Source: Barnesiella sp. An55
GTDB taxonomy: Bacteria > Bacteroidota > Bacteroidia > Bacteroidales > Barnesiellaceae
Direction: 5' to 3'
Assembly: GCF_002161555.1 (NCBI RefSeq)
Contig: NZ_NFHZ01000014.1
Location: 1 to 64,000 of the forward strand
Length of the DNA stretch: 64,000 nucleotides
The notes beneath the pieces were generated by a model. That model searched no databases and was not told the DNA's origin. It saw only the letters and a program-made list of their open reading frames with translations. Below are positions 44,393-52,894 of this stretch, piece after piece; the stretch's first letter is position 1; each line of letters starts with the position of its first letter. The position numbers and the translations under genes were made by a program.

Positions 44393-45721
44393 CTACTCGA
44401 TTTGGTACAATTTGAGTTTGTTGTACAGCGTCTTGCGATCGATACCCAACATCTCGGCCGCCTTGCTCTTGTTGCCTGCGCAACGTTGCAAAGCCGATAC
44501 GATCTTGGCCCGCTCGCTCTCGGGGTCGTGCAAGGTGGCAACCCGATTCCCGACTTCGACATCCAGCCCCAGATGCTCTACCCCGATGGGAGCACCCTGC
44601 GATAGCAAAGCTGCCCGCATCACGGTGTTGCGCATCTCGCGCAGATTGCCCGGCCAGCGGTAGCGGCAAATTTGCGCCATGGCATCGGGCAAAAATCCCG
44701 GCACGGGCTTCTCCAATTCCCGATTGGCCTGGTCGAGGAAGAAGTTGGCAAAAAGCAGGATGTCTTCACCTCGCTCGCACAAAAGCGGCATATGGATTGT
44801 AAACTCGTTGATGCGATGATACAAATCTTCGCGGAAGGTAGCTGCGGCTATGGCAGCCTTCAGGTCCTCGTTGGTTGCGGCAATCAAGCGTACATCGACC
44901 TTGATATCGGCCGTTGTGCCTATCGGTTTGACCCTCCGCTCTTGTAATACCCGCAACAGCTGTATCTGTACATCGTAACTGAGGTTGCCTATTTCGTCAA
45001 GAAATATCGTACCCCCGTTGGCCTCGAAAAAGGCACCCACCTTATCTTCGATAGCCCCGGTAAACGAACCTTTCTTGTGCCCGAAAAACTCCGAGGCAGC
45101 CAACTCCTTGGGTATAGCTCCGCAATCGATTGCCACAAAAGGCTTGTCGGCCCGCTTGCTCAACTGGTGTATGCGCTTGGCCACATACTCCTTGCCGGTA
45201 CCGCTTGCCCCATTTATCAATACCGACATGTTGGTGGGTGCAACCAGGCGCACATAGGAGTAGAGTTGCCGAGCCGCTTCGCTCTGTCCCTCGAGATAGC
45301 CCACCGCCTCAGACTCGCCCGGGACCTTCTCAATCGACTGCTCCGGCTCGGGAGCAGAAACCGCAGCCCCAAGCGCCTCGTTGATTTTCTGCAACAGGTC
45401 CTCGGGATTGACCGGTTTGGCCACATAGTCTTTCGCCCCCAGTTTCATGGCTTGAACGGCCGAAGAGATAGCCGCATAACTTGTCATCACGATTACCGGA
45501 ACCAAACGGCGACAGCTCCTGAGCCACTCCAGCAAATCGATACCCTCGCCGTCGGGCAAACGCAAATCGCACAACACCAAATCGACCGCCCCGTCGTGCA
45601 ACGCCTTGCGAGCCGCGGCAATACTGGCTGCCGAGGTAATGGCAAAGCCTTTCTTGGTGAGCCACGTCTGCAACATCAAGGCAAACGTTGTATCGTCCTC
45701 GACGATAAGAATATGTTTCAT
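44393..45721 (-). CDS. Sigma-54-dependent response regulator (NtrC family)
   Basis: A 442-residue activator. Receiver domain 1-about 115 with acidic pocket IVEDD and acceptor D52 (LVLCDLRLPDGEG). AAA+ domain about 145-370 with Walker A GASGTGKE (171-178) and the sigma-54 contact loop as GSFTGA (218-223), an accepted variant of GAFTGA. C-terminal Fis-type helix-turn-helix (NKSKAAEMLGIDRKTLYNKL). When phosphorylated it should oligomerise at upstream sites and open RpoN promoters. The start is the ATG that overlaps the kinase stop (ATGA); longer frames upstream lie inside the kinase. The neighbouring sigma-54 promoter is the obvious target. Confidence 0.94.
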   Translation of the reverse strand: MKHILIVEDDTTFALMLQTWLTKKGFAITSAASIAAARKALHDGAVDLVLCDLRLPDGEGIDLLEWLRSCRRLVPVIVMTSYAAISSAVQAMKLGAKDYVAKPVNPEDLLQKINEALGAAVSAPEPEQSIEKVPGESEAVGYLEGQSEAARQLYSYVRLVAPTNMSVLINGASGTGKEYVAKRIHQLSKRADKPFVAIDCGAIPKELAASEFFGHKKGSFTGAIEDKVGAFFEANGGTIFLDEIGNLSYDVQIQLLRVLQERRVKPIGTTADIKVDVRLIAATNEDLKAAIAAATFREDLYHRINEFTIHMPLLCERGEDILLFANFFLDQANRELEKPVPGFLPDAMAQICRYRWPGNLREMRNTVMRAALLSQGAPIGVEHLGLDVEVGNRVATLHDPESERAKIVSALQRCAGNKSKAAEMLGIDRKTLYNKLKLYQIE

Positions 45722-48162
45722 CGTTGTTCCTCCTTCTCTAATATGGATTGAAGTTCGTCCCGAATCTGCCCGGCACAAGCGAGCAATCGGGTCAAATGTC
45801 CCGCAAGGGCATCGGTCCAGACCTCGGCCCCCTCTTCTTCGACCCGCGAGAGCAGCGGGAGCATGTCCGAGAGTTTCAGCATGGCAAAAATAGGCTGCCA
45901 CTTGTGGGCGATACGGGTCACGACTATCCCGTCGTGCTTCTCGCAAGCCATCTTCAGCTCATCGATTTGAACCGTAAGTTCCTGCAAAAAGGTTGTCAAT
46001 ATGTTATGGCGAGCCGCCCGATCGTCACCCGCAAATGCGGTGAGCGGCGAAAAATCATAACGGCCCGACGAGTCCGCCGTGTCGGCCTCCAATATCGGCT
46101 GCACCAGCCGCTCTTGTGGTTTGTAGCCAATGGCCGACAGACATTCGGCGAGCTGAGCCAACGAAAAAGGTTTGCGCAACACACGCGCAAAGCCTTCGGC
46201 CTGCAACCTGTCCGAATCGCTGCGTGCCGTAACCACTACCACCGGAATACTCCGAGCCTGCGATACCGCAGAGGCCCGCAAAAACTTCAAGAACTGCACC
46301 CCGTTCATCTCGGGCATCTGCATATCGGTAAACACGACGTCAAACGGTTCATGCTCCAGATAACCGAGTACCTCCTCGGCCCGCATACAGGCAACAGCCT
46401 CTACGCCCAACTGTTTCAATTGATTCTCAAAAAGAGTCAATTGTATCTTATCATCGTCGAGCAACAGGCAGCGACGCCCCGAGAAAGCCGGCGGAGCCAC
46501 CTCTTCGGCCACCTTGTCGAGCGGAATTTCTACCGTAAAGGTACTTCCCACCCCCTCCCGGCTACGCACATCGAGACGACCGTGCATCAAATCGACCAGC
46601 TGCCGGGTAATCGTCAATCCCAACCCGAATCCCTCGACACCCTGCGCCGACGACAGTCGGGTAAAGGCCTGGAATATCTGCTCGAGGTCGTCGCGGGCAA
46701 TTCCCCGCCCCGTGTCGCTCACCGAGAACACAAGGAACCGCACCCGCACAAACACATGCACGGTGACCGTGCCACGGGTGGTAAACTTCAAGGCATTGGA
46801 CAGTAGGTTATCGACAATCTGCTGGATTCGCAACGGGTCGCCCGAGAAGGAGGCATTGGCCGAAGGCTCGGCCTTCAGGATCAGCTTCAACTGTTTCTTC
46901 TCGGCTACCGGCTGCATGGCCGAAACAATCTTCTCAAAAAGAGCTTTCGGGTTAAATGTCATGTGATTCACATCGAGCTTGTGCGACTCCAGACGGAAAA
47001 AGTCGAGCAGGTCGCTCACCAGGGCCAACAGATGATCCGACGAGGCCTTCATATTCTGCAAGTAGAAGCGTTGCCGTTCGCTGTTGTCGAGTCGCATCAT
47101 CAACTCGACATAGCCGATAATCGAACTCAACGGAGCCTTGAAGTCGTGCGTAATCGTCAGCATCAACTTCTCGCGAGCCTCCAGCAGCTCCTCGGCCCGA
47201 CGACGAGCCTCTTCCAGTTCGCGGCGCCACCTATCGTCTCGCATCCACCCACGCCAAACCATTATCCCGAAAATTACAGCCAGCACAATCGCCCCCGAGG
47301 TCACCCCCAGCAGCGTATTCATCGACTCTTGACGTATAGCCTCGTTACGGTCGAGAATACGCTCCGAGACCAGCAGTTGCTCCTGCTCAAAACTATTCAT
47401 CAAGCGACTTATCTGACCGCTCAACCGCTGGTTGTCGTTCCGCAATCGCCAGCGCTCCCGCTCGAGGGCCTGCTTCGACAGCTCTCTACTCTCGTGGTAG
47501 CCGCTCTCCATCGCCTTCAAGTCCGACGCCAGCGAATCACTCAATGCACCTATTCGCTTCGACTCCACCCGAATACTGTCGAGACTCACCGGCGACTTGC
47601 CCGAGATAGCATCGGCAATGCGACCAAACACATTGCGCTTCCTGTGTTTCTCGACCAGCGAGTCGCTCTGCTGAGCCAAAGCCTGCTGATATTTATGAAT
47701 AAGCAGCAAAGAGTCCTGTTGCCGCATCATATTCTCGATTTTACGGTTCTGCTCCTCGGCCACATCGATCGAAGTACTCATCAACCTCCTGATTACCGTA
47801 TTCTTCCGGTTCAACAGATAGACGATGCTGTCGATACGCGACAACTGCACCGAGTCGGTGGTAATGCTGCGCAACGAATCGACCTCGGTCACCACCTCGT
47901 TCATCTTCTCTCTGTACGTCGGATAGTCAGAATATCGGCCCCACACCAGCGACTGCCCCAACGTCTCGGTACGATAGAGCGACGACAATGCGTCGGAAAC
48001 CCGATGCCGCTTCGCACCCATATCCTGCTCGACATCGCGTATCGCAACCAACAGGCTTATCTCGTGATAGACAAACCACGAGGAGGCAAGCAGAACGGCC
48101 ACGAGCAGCAGATATCCCCACAACGCTTTATTGCGGGTCGCTTTTCTGGAGTATGAAGTCAT
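45718..48162 (-). CDS. Hybrid sensor histidine kinase with receiver and Hpt domains
   Basis: An 814-residue membrane kinase. Membrane segments at about 13-33 and 284-304 enclose a 250-residue periplasmic part that is mostly helical and coiled coil, without Cache or PAS signature. HisKA with H339 (TITHDFKAPLSS), HATPase with NLLSNALKF, DTGRGIA and GFGLGL, a receiver with DDD near 570 and acceptor D613 (FTDMQMPEMNG), and a C-terminal Hpt domain with H753 (RIAHKWQPIF). All phosphorelay residues are present. It is translationally coupled to the sigma-54 regulator, which is its likely output. Confidence 0.95.
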   Translation of the reverse strand: MTSYSRKATRNKALWGYLLLVAVLLASSWFVYHEISLLVAIRDVEQDMGAKRHRVSDALSSLYRTETLGQSLVWGRYSDYPTYREKMNEVVTEVDSLRSITTDSVQLSRIDSIVYLLNRKNTVIRRLMSTSIDVAEEQNRKIENMMRQQDSLLLIHKYQQALAQQSDSLVEKHRKRNVFGRIADAISGKSPVSLDSIRVESKRIGALSDSLASDLKAMESGYHESRELSKQALERERWRLRNDNQRLSGQISRLMNSFEQEQLLVSERILDRNEAIRQESMNTLLGVTSGAIVLAVIFGIMVWRGWMRDDRWRRELEEARRRAEELLEAREKLMLTITHDFKAPLSSIIGYVELMMRLDNSERQRFYLQNMKASSDHLLALVSDLLDFFRLESHKLDVNHMTFNPKALFEKIVSAMQPVAEKKQLKLILKAEPSANASFSGDPLRIQQIVDNLLSNALKFTTRGTVTVHVFVRVRFLVFSVSDTGRGIARDDLEQIFQAFTRLSSAQGVEGFGLGLTITRQLVDLMHGRLDVRSREGVGSTFTVEIPLDKVAEEVAPPAFSGRRCLLLDDDKIQLTLFENQLKQLGVEAVACMRAEEVLGYLEHEPFDVVFTDMQMPEMNGVQFLKFLRASAVSQARSIPVVVVTARSDSDRLQAEGFARVLRKPFSLAQLAECLSAIGYKPQERLVQPILEADTADSSGRYDFSPLTAFAGDDRAARHNILTTFLQELTVQIDELKMACEKHDGIVVTRIAHKWQPIFAMLKLSDMLPLLSRVEEEGAEVWTDALAGHLTRLLACAGQIRDELQSILEKEEQR

Positions 48163-48294
48163 AGTTCACGATTTGGCGGTGAAGATAAAAATTTTCTGCA
48201 AAAACTCTACCGCCCAAAGTATTAACAATCCTTACTATTGTCGTTCGATTTTTTTGGTTACTTTTATCTGGAAATTATCAAACAGAAAAGAAGT

Positions 48295-48663
48295 ATGGAA
48301 ATCTTGTTTTTTCAATACCCGCCATGCAGCACTTGCCGCAAAGCGGCTCAATGGTTGCGCGACCGCCATATCGAGGTGACTACCCGACATATCGTCGAGG
48401 CGCCACCTTCGGTTGAGGAACTCACAGAATGGATTGCCCGCAGCGGATTGCCGTTGCAGAAGTTTTTCAATACCAGCGGACAGCGTTATCGAGAACTGAA
48501 TGTGAAGGCGCGTTTCTCGACCGACTCGCCCGAGGAGCTGGTGGCACTGCTGGCTTCCGACGGGATGCTGATAAAGCGGCCGCTGCTTGTGACCGACAAT
48601 AGGGTGCTGGTAGGATTCAATGCCCAGCAGTGGGAGGAGGCTTTGAGCGGGCTTTCGCGATAG
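48295..48663 (+). CDS. ArsC/Spx family protein (arsenate reductase-like)
   Basis: A 122-residue thioredoxin-fold protein. Start at MEILFFQYPPCSTC; the in-frame extension of 19 residues upstream lacks support. CSTCRKAAQWL carries a CxxC pair, followed by VTTRHIVEAPPSVEEL, the KFFNTSG loop and LIKRPLLVTDNRVLVGF. The pattern is the YffB/Spx/ArsC superfamily found widely in Bacteroidota. CxxC rather than the single Cys of plasmid ArsC argues against certain arsenate reduction. Ends at a bidirectional terminator shared with rpsP. Confidence 0.88.
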   Translation: MEILFFQYPPCSTCRKAAQWLRDRHIEVTTRHIVEAPPSVEELTEWIARSGLPLQKFFNTSGQRYRELNVKARFSTDSPEELVALLASDGMLIKRPLLVTDNRVLVGFNAQQWEEALSGLSR

Positions 48664-48705
48664 TCCCCCATCCCCGACAATTGCCCCATGCATGATTGAT
48701 AAAAA

Positions 48706-48740
48706 ATAACGGAGTAGCCCACGAGGGCTACTCCGTTTTC
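48706..48740. terminator. Bidirectional terminator between the ArsC-like gene and rpsP
   Basis: A perfect 13-bp stem (48708-48720 with 48725-48737) with loop ACGA, A run on the left and TTTT on the right. Confidence 0.88.
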
Positions 48741-48760
48741 GATATGCTGTATAAGGGTAA

Positions 48761-49333
48761 TTATTCAGCACTCTCGGCAGCAGGAGCTGCTTCTTCGGCG
48801 GGAGCTTCGGCAGCAGCGGCAGCTTCGGCTTCTGCTTTGGCAGCGGCTTCGGCCTCGGCCTTGGCGGCAGCTTCGGCAGCTTTCTTAGCTGCAACAGCTT
48901 CGGCTTTCACTTTGTTTTTCTCTACTTCCTCTTCGAGACGTTTCTTTGCAGCAGCGTCTTTGGCGGCAGAGATCTTAGCCTTTTCGGCATCGGTAACCGA
49001 TTTCTTGTTCTTCAACCAGGCTTCGAAGCGTTGCTCGGCAACTTCTTCGGTGAAAGCGCCTTTCTTTACACCGCCCAGCAAGTGTTTTTTCAACAGCACA
49101 CCTTCACGAGAGAGGATGTTGCGAACGGTATCGGTGGGTTGTGCACCCGTCGTCAGCCAATACAAAGCCCTTTCGAAATTCAAATTTATTGTAGCAGGAT
49201 TAGTGTTCGGATTATAAGAACCTATCCTTTCAATAAACTTACCATCACGTGGTGCCCTGCTATCGGCGATTACAATTTGGTAGAACGCATAGTCTTTGTG
49301 ACCAAAACGTTGTAATCTGATTTTTGTTGCCAT
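48761..49333 (-). CDS. rpsP: 30S ribosomal protein S16 with long Ala/Glu-rich tail
   Basis: A 190-residue protein. The first about 85 residues are canonical S16 ([58 protein letters not shown]). They are followed by about 105 extra residues: first [21 protein letters not shown], then almost pure A, E and K. Most bacterial S16 proteins end near residue 80-90; such tails are known in Bacteroidota. Promoter with good -33 and -7 boxes lies just upstream. Confidence 0.97.
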   Translation of the reverse strand: MATKIRLQRFGHKDYAFYQIVIADSRAPRDGKFIERIGSYNPNTNPATINLNFERALYWLTTGAQPTDTVRNILSREGVLLKKHLLGGVKKGAFTEEVAEQRFEAWLKNKKSVTDAEKAKISAAKDAAAKKRLEEEVEKNKVKAEAVAAKKAAEAAAKAEAEAAAKAEAEAAAAAEAPAEEAAPAAESAE

Positions 49334-49372
49334 TTGAAATTTTTTAATTGGTTAGTATTTGCATTAGCGGCG

Positions 49373-49404
49373 CAAAGGTAGCACTTCTTTGCGAATCGAA
49401 CAAA
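49373..49404 (-). promoter_or_regulatory. Promoter of rpsP
   Basis: On the minus strand TTTG (49401-49404), a 20-base spacer, then TACCTTTG (49373-49380) followed by C. Predicted start near 49366, leader about 33 bases. Confidence 0.75.
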
Positions 49405-49436
49405 TAAAAGGCCTTTATTTTTAATGAGATGATAAA

Positions 49437-49472
49437 AGAAAAAGGCAACCACGAAATTGTGGTTGCCTTTTC
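49437..49472 (-). terminator. Terminator of the SRP RNA/tRNA-Thr transcript
   Basis: A perfect 13-bp stem (49440-49452 with 49459-49471), loop GAAATT, followed on the minus strand by TTC and further T. It begins 4 bases after the tRNA 3' end. Confidence 0.85.
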
Positions 49473-49475
49473 TTG

Positions 49476-49549
49476 AGCCTCTTGTCGGATTCGAACCAAC
49501 GACCCCGAGATTACAAATCACGTGCTCTGGCCAACTGAGCTAAAGAGGC
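49476..49549 (-). tRNA. tRNA-Thr (anticodon TGT)
   Basis: A 74-base cloverleaf. Acceptor GCCTCTT pairs with AAGAGGC; D-arm TAGCTCAGTTGG; T-arm GTTGGTTCGAATCCGAC. The anticodon loop TTTGTAA reads TGT. The middle pair of the anticodon stem is U-U. CCA is not encoded. It starts 4 bases after the SRP RNA and shares its promoter and terminator. Confidence 0.95.
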
Positions 49550-49553
49550 AGGT

Positions 49554-49650
49554 GGGTAAGCTATCTACATCGCGCCGCTACAACCGGCTACCCTTGCTGC
49601 GGTCAAGCCCTGGGGGATTCACAAGGAGCTGGCCGTATAGGACTTACCCG
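49554..49650 (-). ncRNA. ffs: Signal recognition particle RNA (small bacterial type, 4.5S)
   Basis: An about 97-base RNA. GGGTAAG at the 5' end pairs with CTTACCC at the 3' end. The internal pieces GGCCAGCTCCTTGTGAA, the apical GACCGCAGCAAGGG and GTAGCGGCGCGATGTAG are the Bacteroidales SRP RNA arrangement, the apical loop being the Ffh-binding site. It forms the particle with Ffh that targets nascent membrane proteins. The -7 box ends 5-6 bases before the predicted 5' end, supporting this start. Confidence 0.9.
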
Positions 49651-49654
49651 GGCA

Positions 49655-49684
49655 CAAAAGTAGATATTTTTTCGCACATAGCAA
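49655..49684 (-). promoter_or_regulatory. Promoter of SRP RNA and tRNA-Thr
   Basis: On the minus strand TTG (49682-49684), a 19-base spacer, then TACTTTTG (49655-49662) followed by T. The predicted start coincides with the 5' end of the SRP RNA. Confidence 0.75.
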
Positions 49685-49821
49685 TAGTTTGGACAAAAAA
49701 AATGTGCATTTTTTCTTATCCTCCTAAGAACAAATAGTTTACATCGGTGGCTTCAGAATTGCATATTTCGTGTGAGAATTTTTATAGGCTCTTTCACCTT
49801 CGATTGTTCGGTAAAAAAATC

Positions 49822-49829
49822 TACATTTG
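49822..49829 (+). promoter_or_regulatory. -7 box of bioB
   Basis: TACATTTG followed by T. Predicted start near 49835, leader about 39 bases. No clear biotin-repressor operator is recognised. Confidence 0.6.
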
Positions 49830-49873
49830 TACCTCCGAAACGCGACATGTGTTTCGATCAAACATAGAAAGCC

Positions 49874-50833
49874 ATGCTACAAGAGATTAAAAACCGCATA
49901 TTGGCCGGCGGGGAGATTACTCCCGACGAGGCTATCGAACTGGCACGACACGCCAACCGCGCCGAGCTCTACGCCGCGGCCGACGAGATTCGCCGCAAGT
50001 TCTGCAACCACACTCTCGACAGTTGCTCGATTATCAATGCCCGCTCGGGGCACTGCCCCGAGAATTGCAAATGGTGTGCACAATCGGCCCACTACAACAC
50101 CCATATTGAGACCTACGACGCTATTCCCGAAGAGGAGGCCATGACGATGGCCCGGCTCCACGAGTCGCAGGGTATCAAGCGACTGTCGCTGGTAACCAGC
50201 GGCCGCAGTGTGCGGGGCGACGATCTCGACTACTTCTGCAACCTGTACCGCCGCATGGGCCGCGAAACCCACTTGCGGCTGTGCGCCTCAATGGGTCTGC
50301 TCAAGCGGGAGGAGCTTCAAAAGTTGAAAGATGCCGGCGTGAAGCGCTACCACTGCAACCTCGAGACGGCTTCGTCCTACTTCCCCGAACTGTGTACGAC
50401 CCATACTTCGGCTCAAAAGAAGGAGACCATCCGTGCGGCCCAAGAGGTGGGACTCGAAATTTGCTCGGGTGGTATCATCGGCATGGGTGAATCGATGGAA
50501 CAACGCATCGAACTGGCCTTCGAACTGAAGGAACTGGGCGTCTGCTCCGTACCCATGAATATCCTCAGCCCCATACCGGGAACTCCGCTGGAGCACACAG
50601 CTCCCATAGGCGACGAGGATATACTGGTGACCATAGCCGTCTTCCGCTTCGTGTTGCCCCACGCCTTCATCCGCTTTGCCGGCGGCCGGGCCCGACTCTC
50701 ACGCGACACTCAGAAACAGGCACTGCTGGCCGGGCTCAACGGTCTGCTCATGGGCGATATGCTCACCACCCTGGGGTCGGGTGTCAACGACGACAAGGCC
50801 CTGATTGCCGAGGCCGGATACGACCCGCTGTAA
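49874..50833 (+). CDS. bioB: Biotin synthase
   Basis: A 319-residue radical SAM enzyme that inserts sulfur into dethiobiotin. The 4Fe-4S cluster motif is C61, C65, C68 in SGHCPENCKWCAQ. The further cluster ligands are in LRLCASMG and KRYHCNLETA; FIRFAGGR near the C-terminus holds the conserved Arg. Full length, start at MLQEIKNRIL. It stands alone, without the other bio genes, and has its own promoter and terminator. Confidence 0.97.
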   Translation: MLQEIKNRILAGGEITPDEAIELARHANRAELYAAADEIRRKFCNHTLDSCSIINARSGHCPENCKWCAQSAHYNTHIETYDAIPEEEAMTMARLHESQGIKRLSLVTSGRSVRGDDLDYFCNLYRRMGRETHLRLCASMGLLKREELQKLKDAGVKRYHCNLETASSYFPELCTTHTSAQKKETIRAAQEVGLEICSGGIIGMGESMEQRIELAFELKELGVCSVPMNILSPIPGTPLEHTAPIGDEDILVTIAVFRFVLPHAFIRFAGGRARLSRDTQKQALLAGLNGLLMGDMLTTLGSGVNDDKALIAEAGYDPL

Positions 50834-50875
50834 AAAGCGATAACACCCGGGGCTCCACACTCTGCCCCACTCGCA

Positions 50876-50916
50876 TAAAAAAGGCTGTTGCCCTTTATGA
50901 GGCAGCAGCCTTTTGC
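50876..50916 (+). terminator. Terminator of bioB
   Basis: A 14-bp stem (50879-50892 with 50901-50914, one G-U pair) with A run before and TTTT after. Confidence 0.82.
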
Positions 50917-51028
50917 GTTTATTCAAATATAACTTATCGTGATTATACACAATCTTGACCAAAACAAGAAACAAATTGCCATATAATTGTTATTCTAATA
51001 AAGATAACTGAGAATAGAGAAATCTGCG

Positions 51029-51036
51029 TATATTTG
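51029..51036 (+). promoter_or_regulatory. -7 box of the AT-rich two-gene cassette
   Basis: TATATTTG followed by T, about 20 bases before the ATG at 51056; predicted leader about 14 bases. Confidence 0.55.
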
Positions 51037-51055
51037 TCGAGAAAATTGCGATTAT

Positions 51056-51526
51056 ATGACATCCCGTGAATCACAAAAGTTTGACGAAGAACCGTCTAAG
51101 ATTTCTTTACAAGTAGATGAGCATCCTGAACAATATATTAGTCCAGATACTAACAAACGTAGGAACGCATTTTCAAATCTTAAAAGAGAATTAACAGATG
51201 AAGATTTGCAATCGCCTGGGACATTACGTCTTATTCTTCGTGATTTAGACAATTATGAAGATTGTAAATCACAACTTGATAACTATAAAAACAAGTTTCA
51301 TGAAAAAGACAAGGACAATGCAGTATTAGAAACAAAATTAAAGGCAAGTAATAACTTTGACATATTATATAGTGTAATGTTATCTTTGGGTTCCGCTCTT
51401 ATGGGGATGGTTCCGTCTATACAAAATAAAGAAGGTAATGTTTACTATATGAGTTTTGTTATAGGAGTGATTGGATTCATTATATTAGTTAGTGGTATTT
51501 TAACAAGGTTATTGAAGAAAAAATGA
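51056..51526 (+). CDS. Hypothetical protein with coiled coil and two membrane segments
   Basis: A 156-residue protein from an AT-rich island. Residues 1-about 65 are polar, residues about 66-100 a charged coiled coil (NYKNKFHEKDKDNAVLETKLK). Two membrane segments at about 104-122 and 131-150 form a hairpin ending in LLKKK, so both ends face the cytoplasm. It overlaps the next gene by four bases (ATGA), so the pair is coupled. Codon use is clearly richer in A/T than bioB next to it, suggesting transfer. Family not recognised. Confidence 0.75.
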   Translation: MTSRESQKFDEEPSKISLQVDEHPEQYISPDTNKRRNAFSNLKRELTDEDLQSPGTLRLILRDLDNYEDCKSQLDNYKNKFHEKDKDNAVLETKLKASNNFDILYSVMLSLGSALMGMVPSIQNKEGNVYYMSFVIGVIGFIILVSGILTRLLKKK

Positions 51527-51903
51527 AATTAGAAATTGCATACATAAAGGATAGTGGGAATCTTGAAAAAGAAAGAACAGTTTTTAAAGTTACTCAACCT
51601 ACTAATCTTGGATTATACCTTGTTTCTCAAAGTGTAGAAACATCAAGCACCACATTCTCTTCGAATATTAAAAATATATATTGGTTACCTGATCAAGAAT
51701 TAAAAATTGGTGATTTGGTGGTTTTATATACTAAAAAAGGAGAAAAGCGTAGTACTATAAACAAAGATGGCTCTACTACTTATTTCTATTATTGGGGTTT
51801 AGATAAACCTCTAACTAGTACAGAAAAATCCTGTGTAGTATTACTCGAAACTTCTTGGAGAGTAAAGGGTATTTCTTCTGCGGACAACAAAACAGAAAAG
51901 TAA
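51523..51903 (+). CDS. Hypothetical protein, second gene of the AT-rich cassette
   Basis: A 126-residue soluble, beta-rich protein. The middle (KNIYWLPDQELKIGDLVVLYTKKG) and the following TYFYYWGLDKPL look like a small barrel ending in CVVLLETSWRVKGI. Start ATG lies within the stop of the preceding gene. No signal peptide. Together with its partner it could be a membrane-anchored module; I do not recognise a domain. Confidence 0.75.
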   Translation: MKLEIAYIKDSGNLEKERTVFKVTQPTNLGLYLVSQSVETSSTTFSSNIKNIYWLPDQELKIGDLVVLYTKKGEKRSTINKDGSTTYFYYWGLDKPLTSTEKSCVVLLETSWRVKGISSADNKTEK

Positions 51904-52093
51904 CATAACAAGAATTATAAATAAAAAAAACGGCTCAAAAAGGTATTTATAGTTGGTTTCTTTGTCTTTATTGCTATAAAAAACACCATTGACAAAATTC
52001 AACCCAATAATAGATAAAATCTTTAATCCGTATCAGCTATAAACATAGTAGGCACATAAAATCAATTGATCAGATGCAACTTTGGAATAGTAA

Positions 52094-52633
52094 TTATTTC
52101 GCCCGATAAATAGCAATATCGTATTCGTTCGCGTATTTTTTACTCTTCGCTATTTCCATATAGACGTTTCCGTTTTTTGTAGTCTTTCGGTACTGTTTCA
52201 CTTCCGTGTCATATATGTCGGGAAGCAATTTACCAGTGTTTGAGCGCACGTTTACATTCTCTCCTTTGGTGATATATTCATAGCCGTAATCAACGGCTTT
52301 TTGTATGAAGTCTGTGGCTTGGTCTCCAAAAAGTCTAAGGGTCATTTGCACCACTACACCATTCTTGTTGGATTCCATACCTACAAAACAACTACCGAAA
52401 TCGTAAAAGAAAGTCAGATCTAAAATTTGAACAGGAGTAACATCAAATTCCTTTTCTATTGTCGGAATTGTGAAAAACGAAGCTCCTAACCAGTTTGTAT
52501 AGTACTCGGGGGTAAGGAATGCCACCCGTTTTTCTTCAGGAGTGATTACCTCTTCGTTTTGTGCAAAACTGAATTGACCGATAAAGGCGAATAGAATCAC
52601 CAACAGAAACTTTTTTTGTTTTTTTGTTTTCAT
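52094..52633 (-). CDS. Secreted hypothetical protein
   Basis: A 179-residue exported protein. The start is set at MKTKKQKKFLLVILFAFIGQFSFAQ, a typical signal peptide; the longer frame adds a second hydrophobic stretch with no family support. The mature part (EEVITPEEKRVAFLTPEYY, DFGSCFVGMESNKNGVVVQM, KKYANEYDIAIYRAK) looks like an alpha/beta domain of about 150 residues. Its promoter may be the TATATTTG at 52895, with a 255-base leader containing an inverted repeat. AT-rich. Function unknown. Confidence 0.7.
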   Translation of the reverse strand: MKTKKQKKFLLVILFAFIGQFSFAQNEEVITPEEKRVAFLTPEYYTNWLGASFFTIPTIEKEFDVTPVQILDLTFFYDFGSCFVGMESNKNGVVVQMTLRLFGDQATDFIQKAVDYGYEYITKGENVNVRSNTGKLLPDIYDTEVKQYRKTTKNGNVYMEIAKSKKYANEYDIAIYRAK

Positions 52634-52713
52634 TCCACATTTTATTTTGTTCGACAACAATCTATAAAACAGCAACAGCAGAACGAAATGGATAAACGAA
52701 AACGTAAAGCCAC

Positions 52714-52855
52714 TGCCTAACATCGTCGTGGCCTACCACAGCCAACTTACCCATAGGAACAATTCTACGTCTATGACGCTGAACACACTTCACCCATTGG
52801 GTAAGTTGATTATCAGCCTTTATAGTCTTGTTGTGGTAGTTCGACGACATTAGGC
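52714..52855. repeat. Imperfect inverted repeat, MITE- or REP-like
   Basis: Left arm pieces GCCTAACATCGTCG, CTACCACA and AACTTACCCA (52715-52752) recur in inverted order as TGGGTAAGTT, TGTGGTAG and CGACGACATTAGGC (52796-52854). The right arm has an extra 20-25 bases between pieces. The unit is about 140 bases long, has no transposase, and sits in the AT-rich accessory patch. Confidence 0.45.
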
Positions 52856-52894
52856 TGTATGTTCGAAAAGAGTGCAAGCGCACAAATTCAATTA

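Noticed and set aside
45722-45946. N-terminal extension of the sigma-54 regulator
   Set aside because: Lies inside the kinase gene; the receiver domain starts exactly at the overlapping ATG at 45721.
49522-49737. 71-codon frame on the plus strand
   Set aside because: Covers the SRP RNA and tRNA-Thr genes on the other strand.
51904-52093. Gap between the AT-rich cassette and the secreted gene
   Set aside because: AT-rich, no frame, no clear hairpin with T run; nothing I can support.
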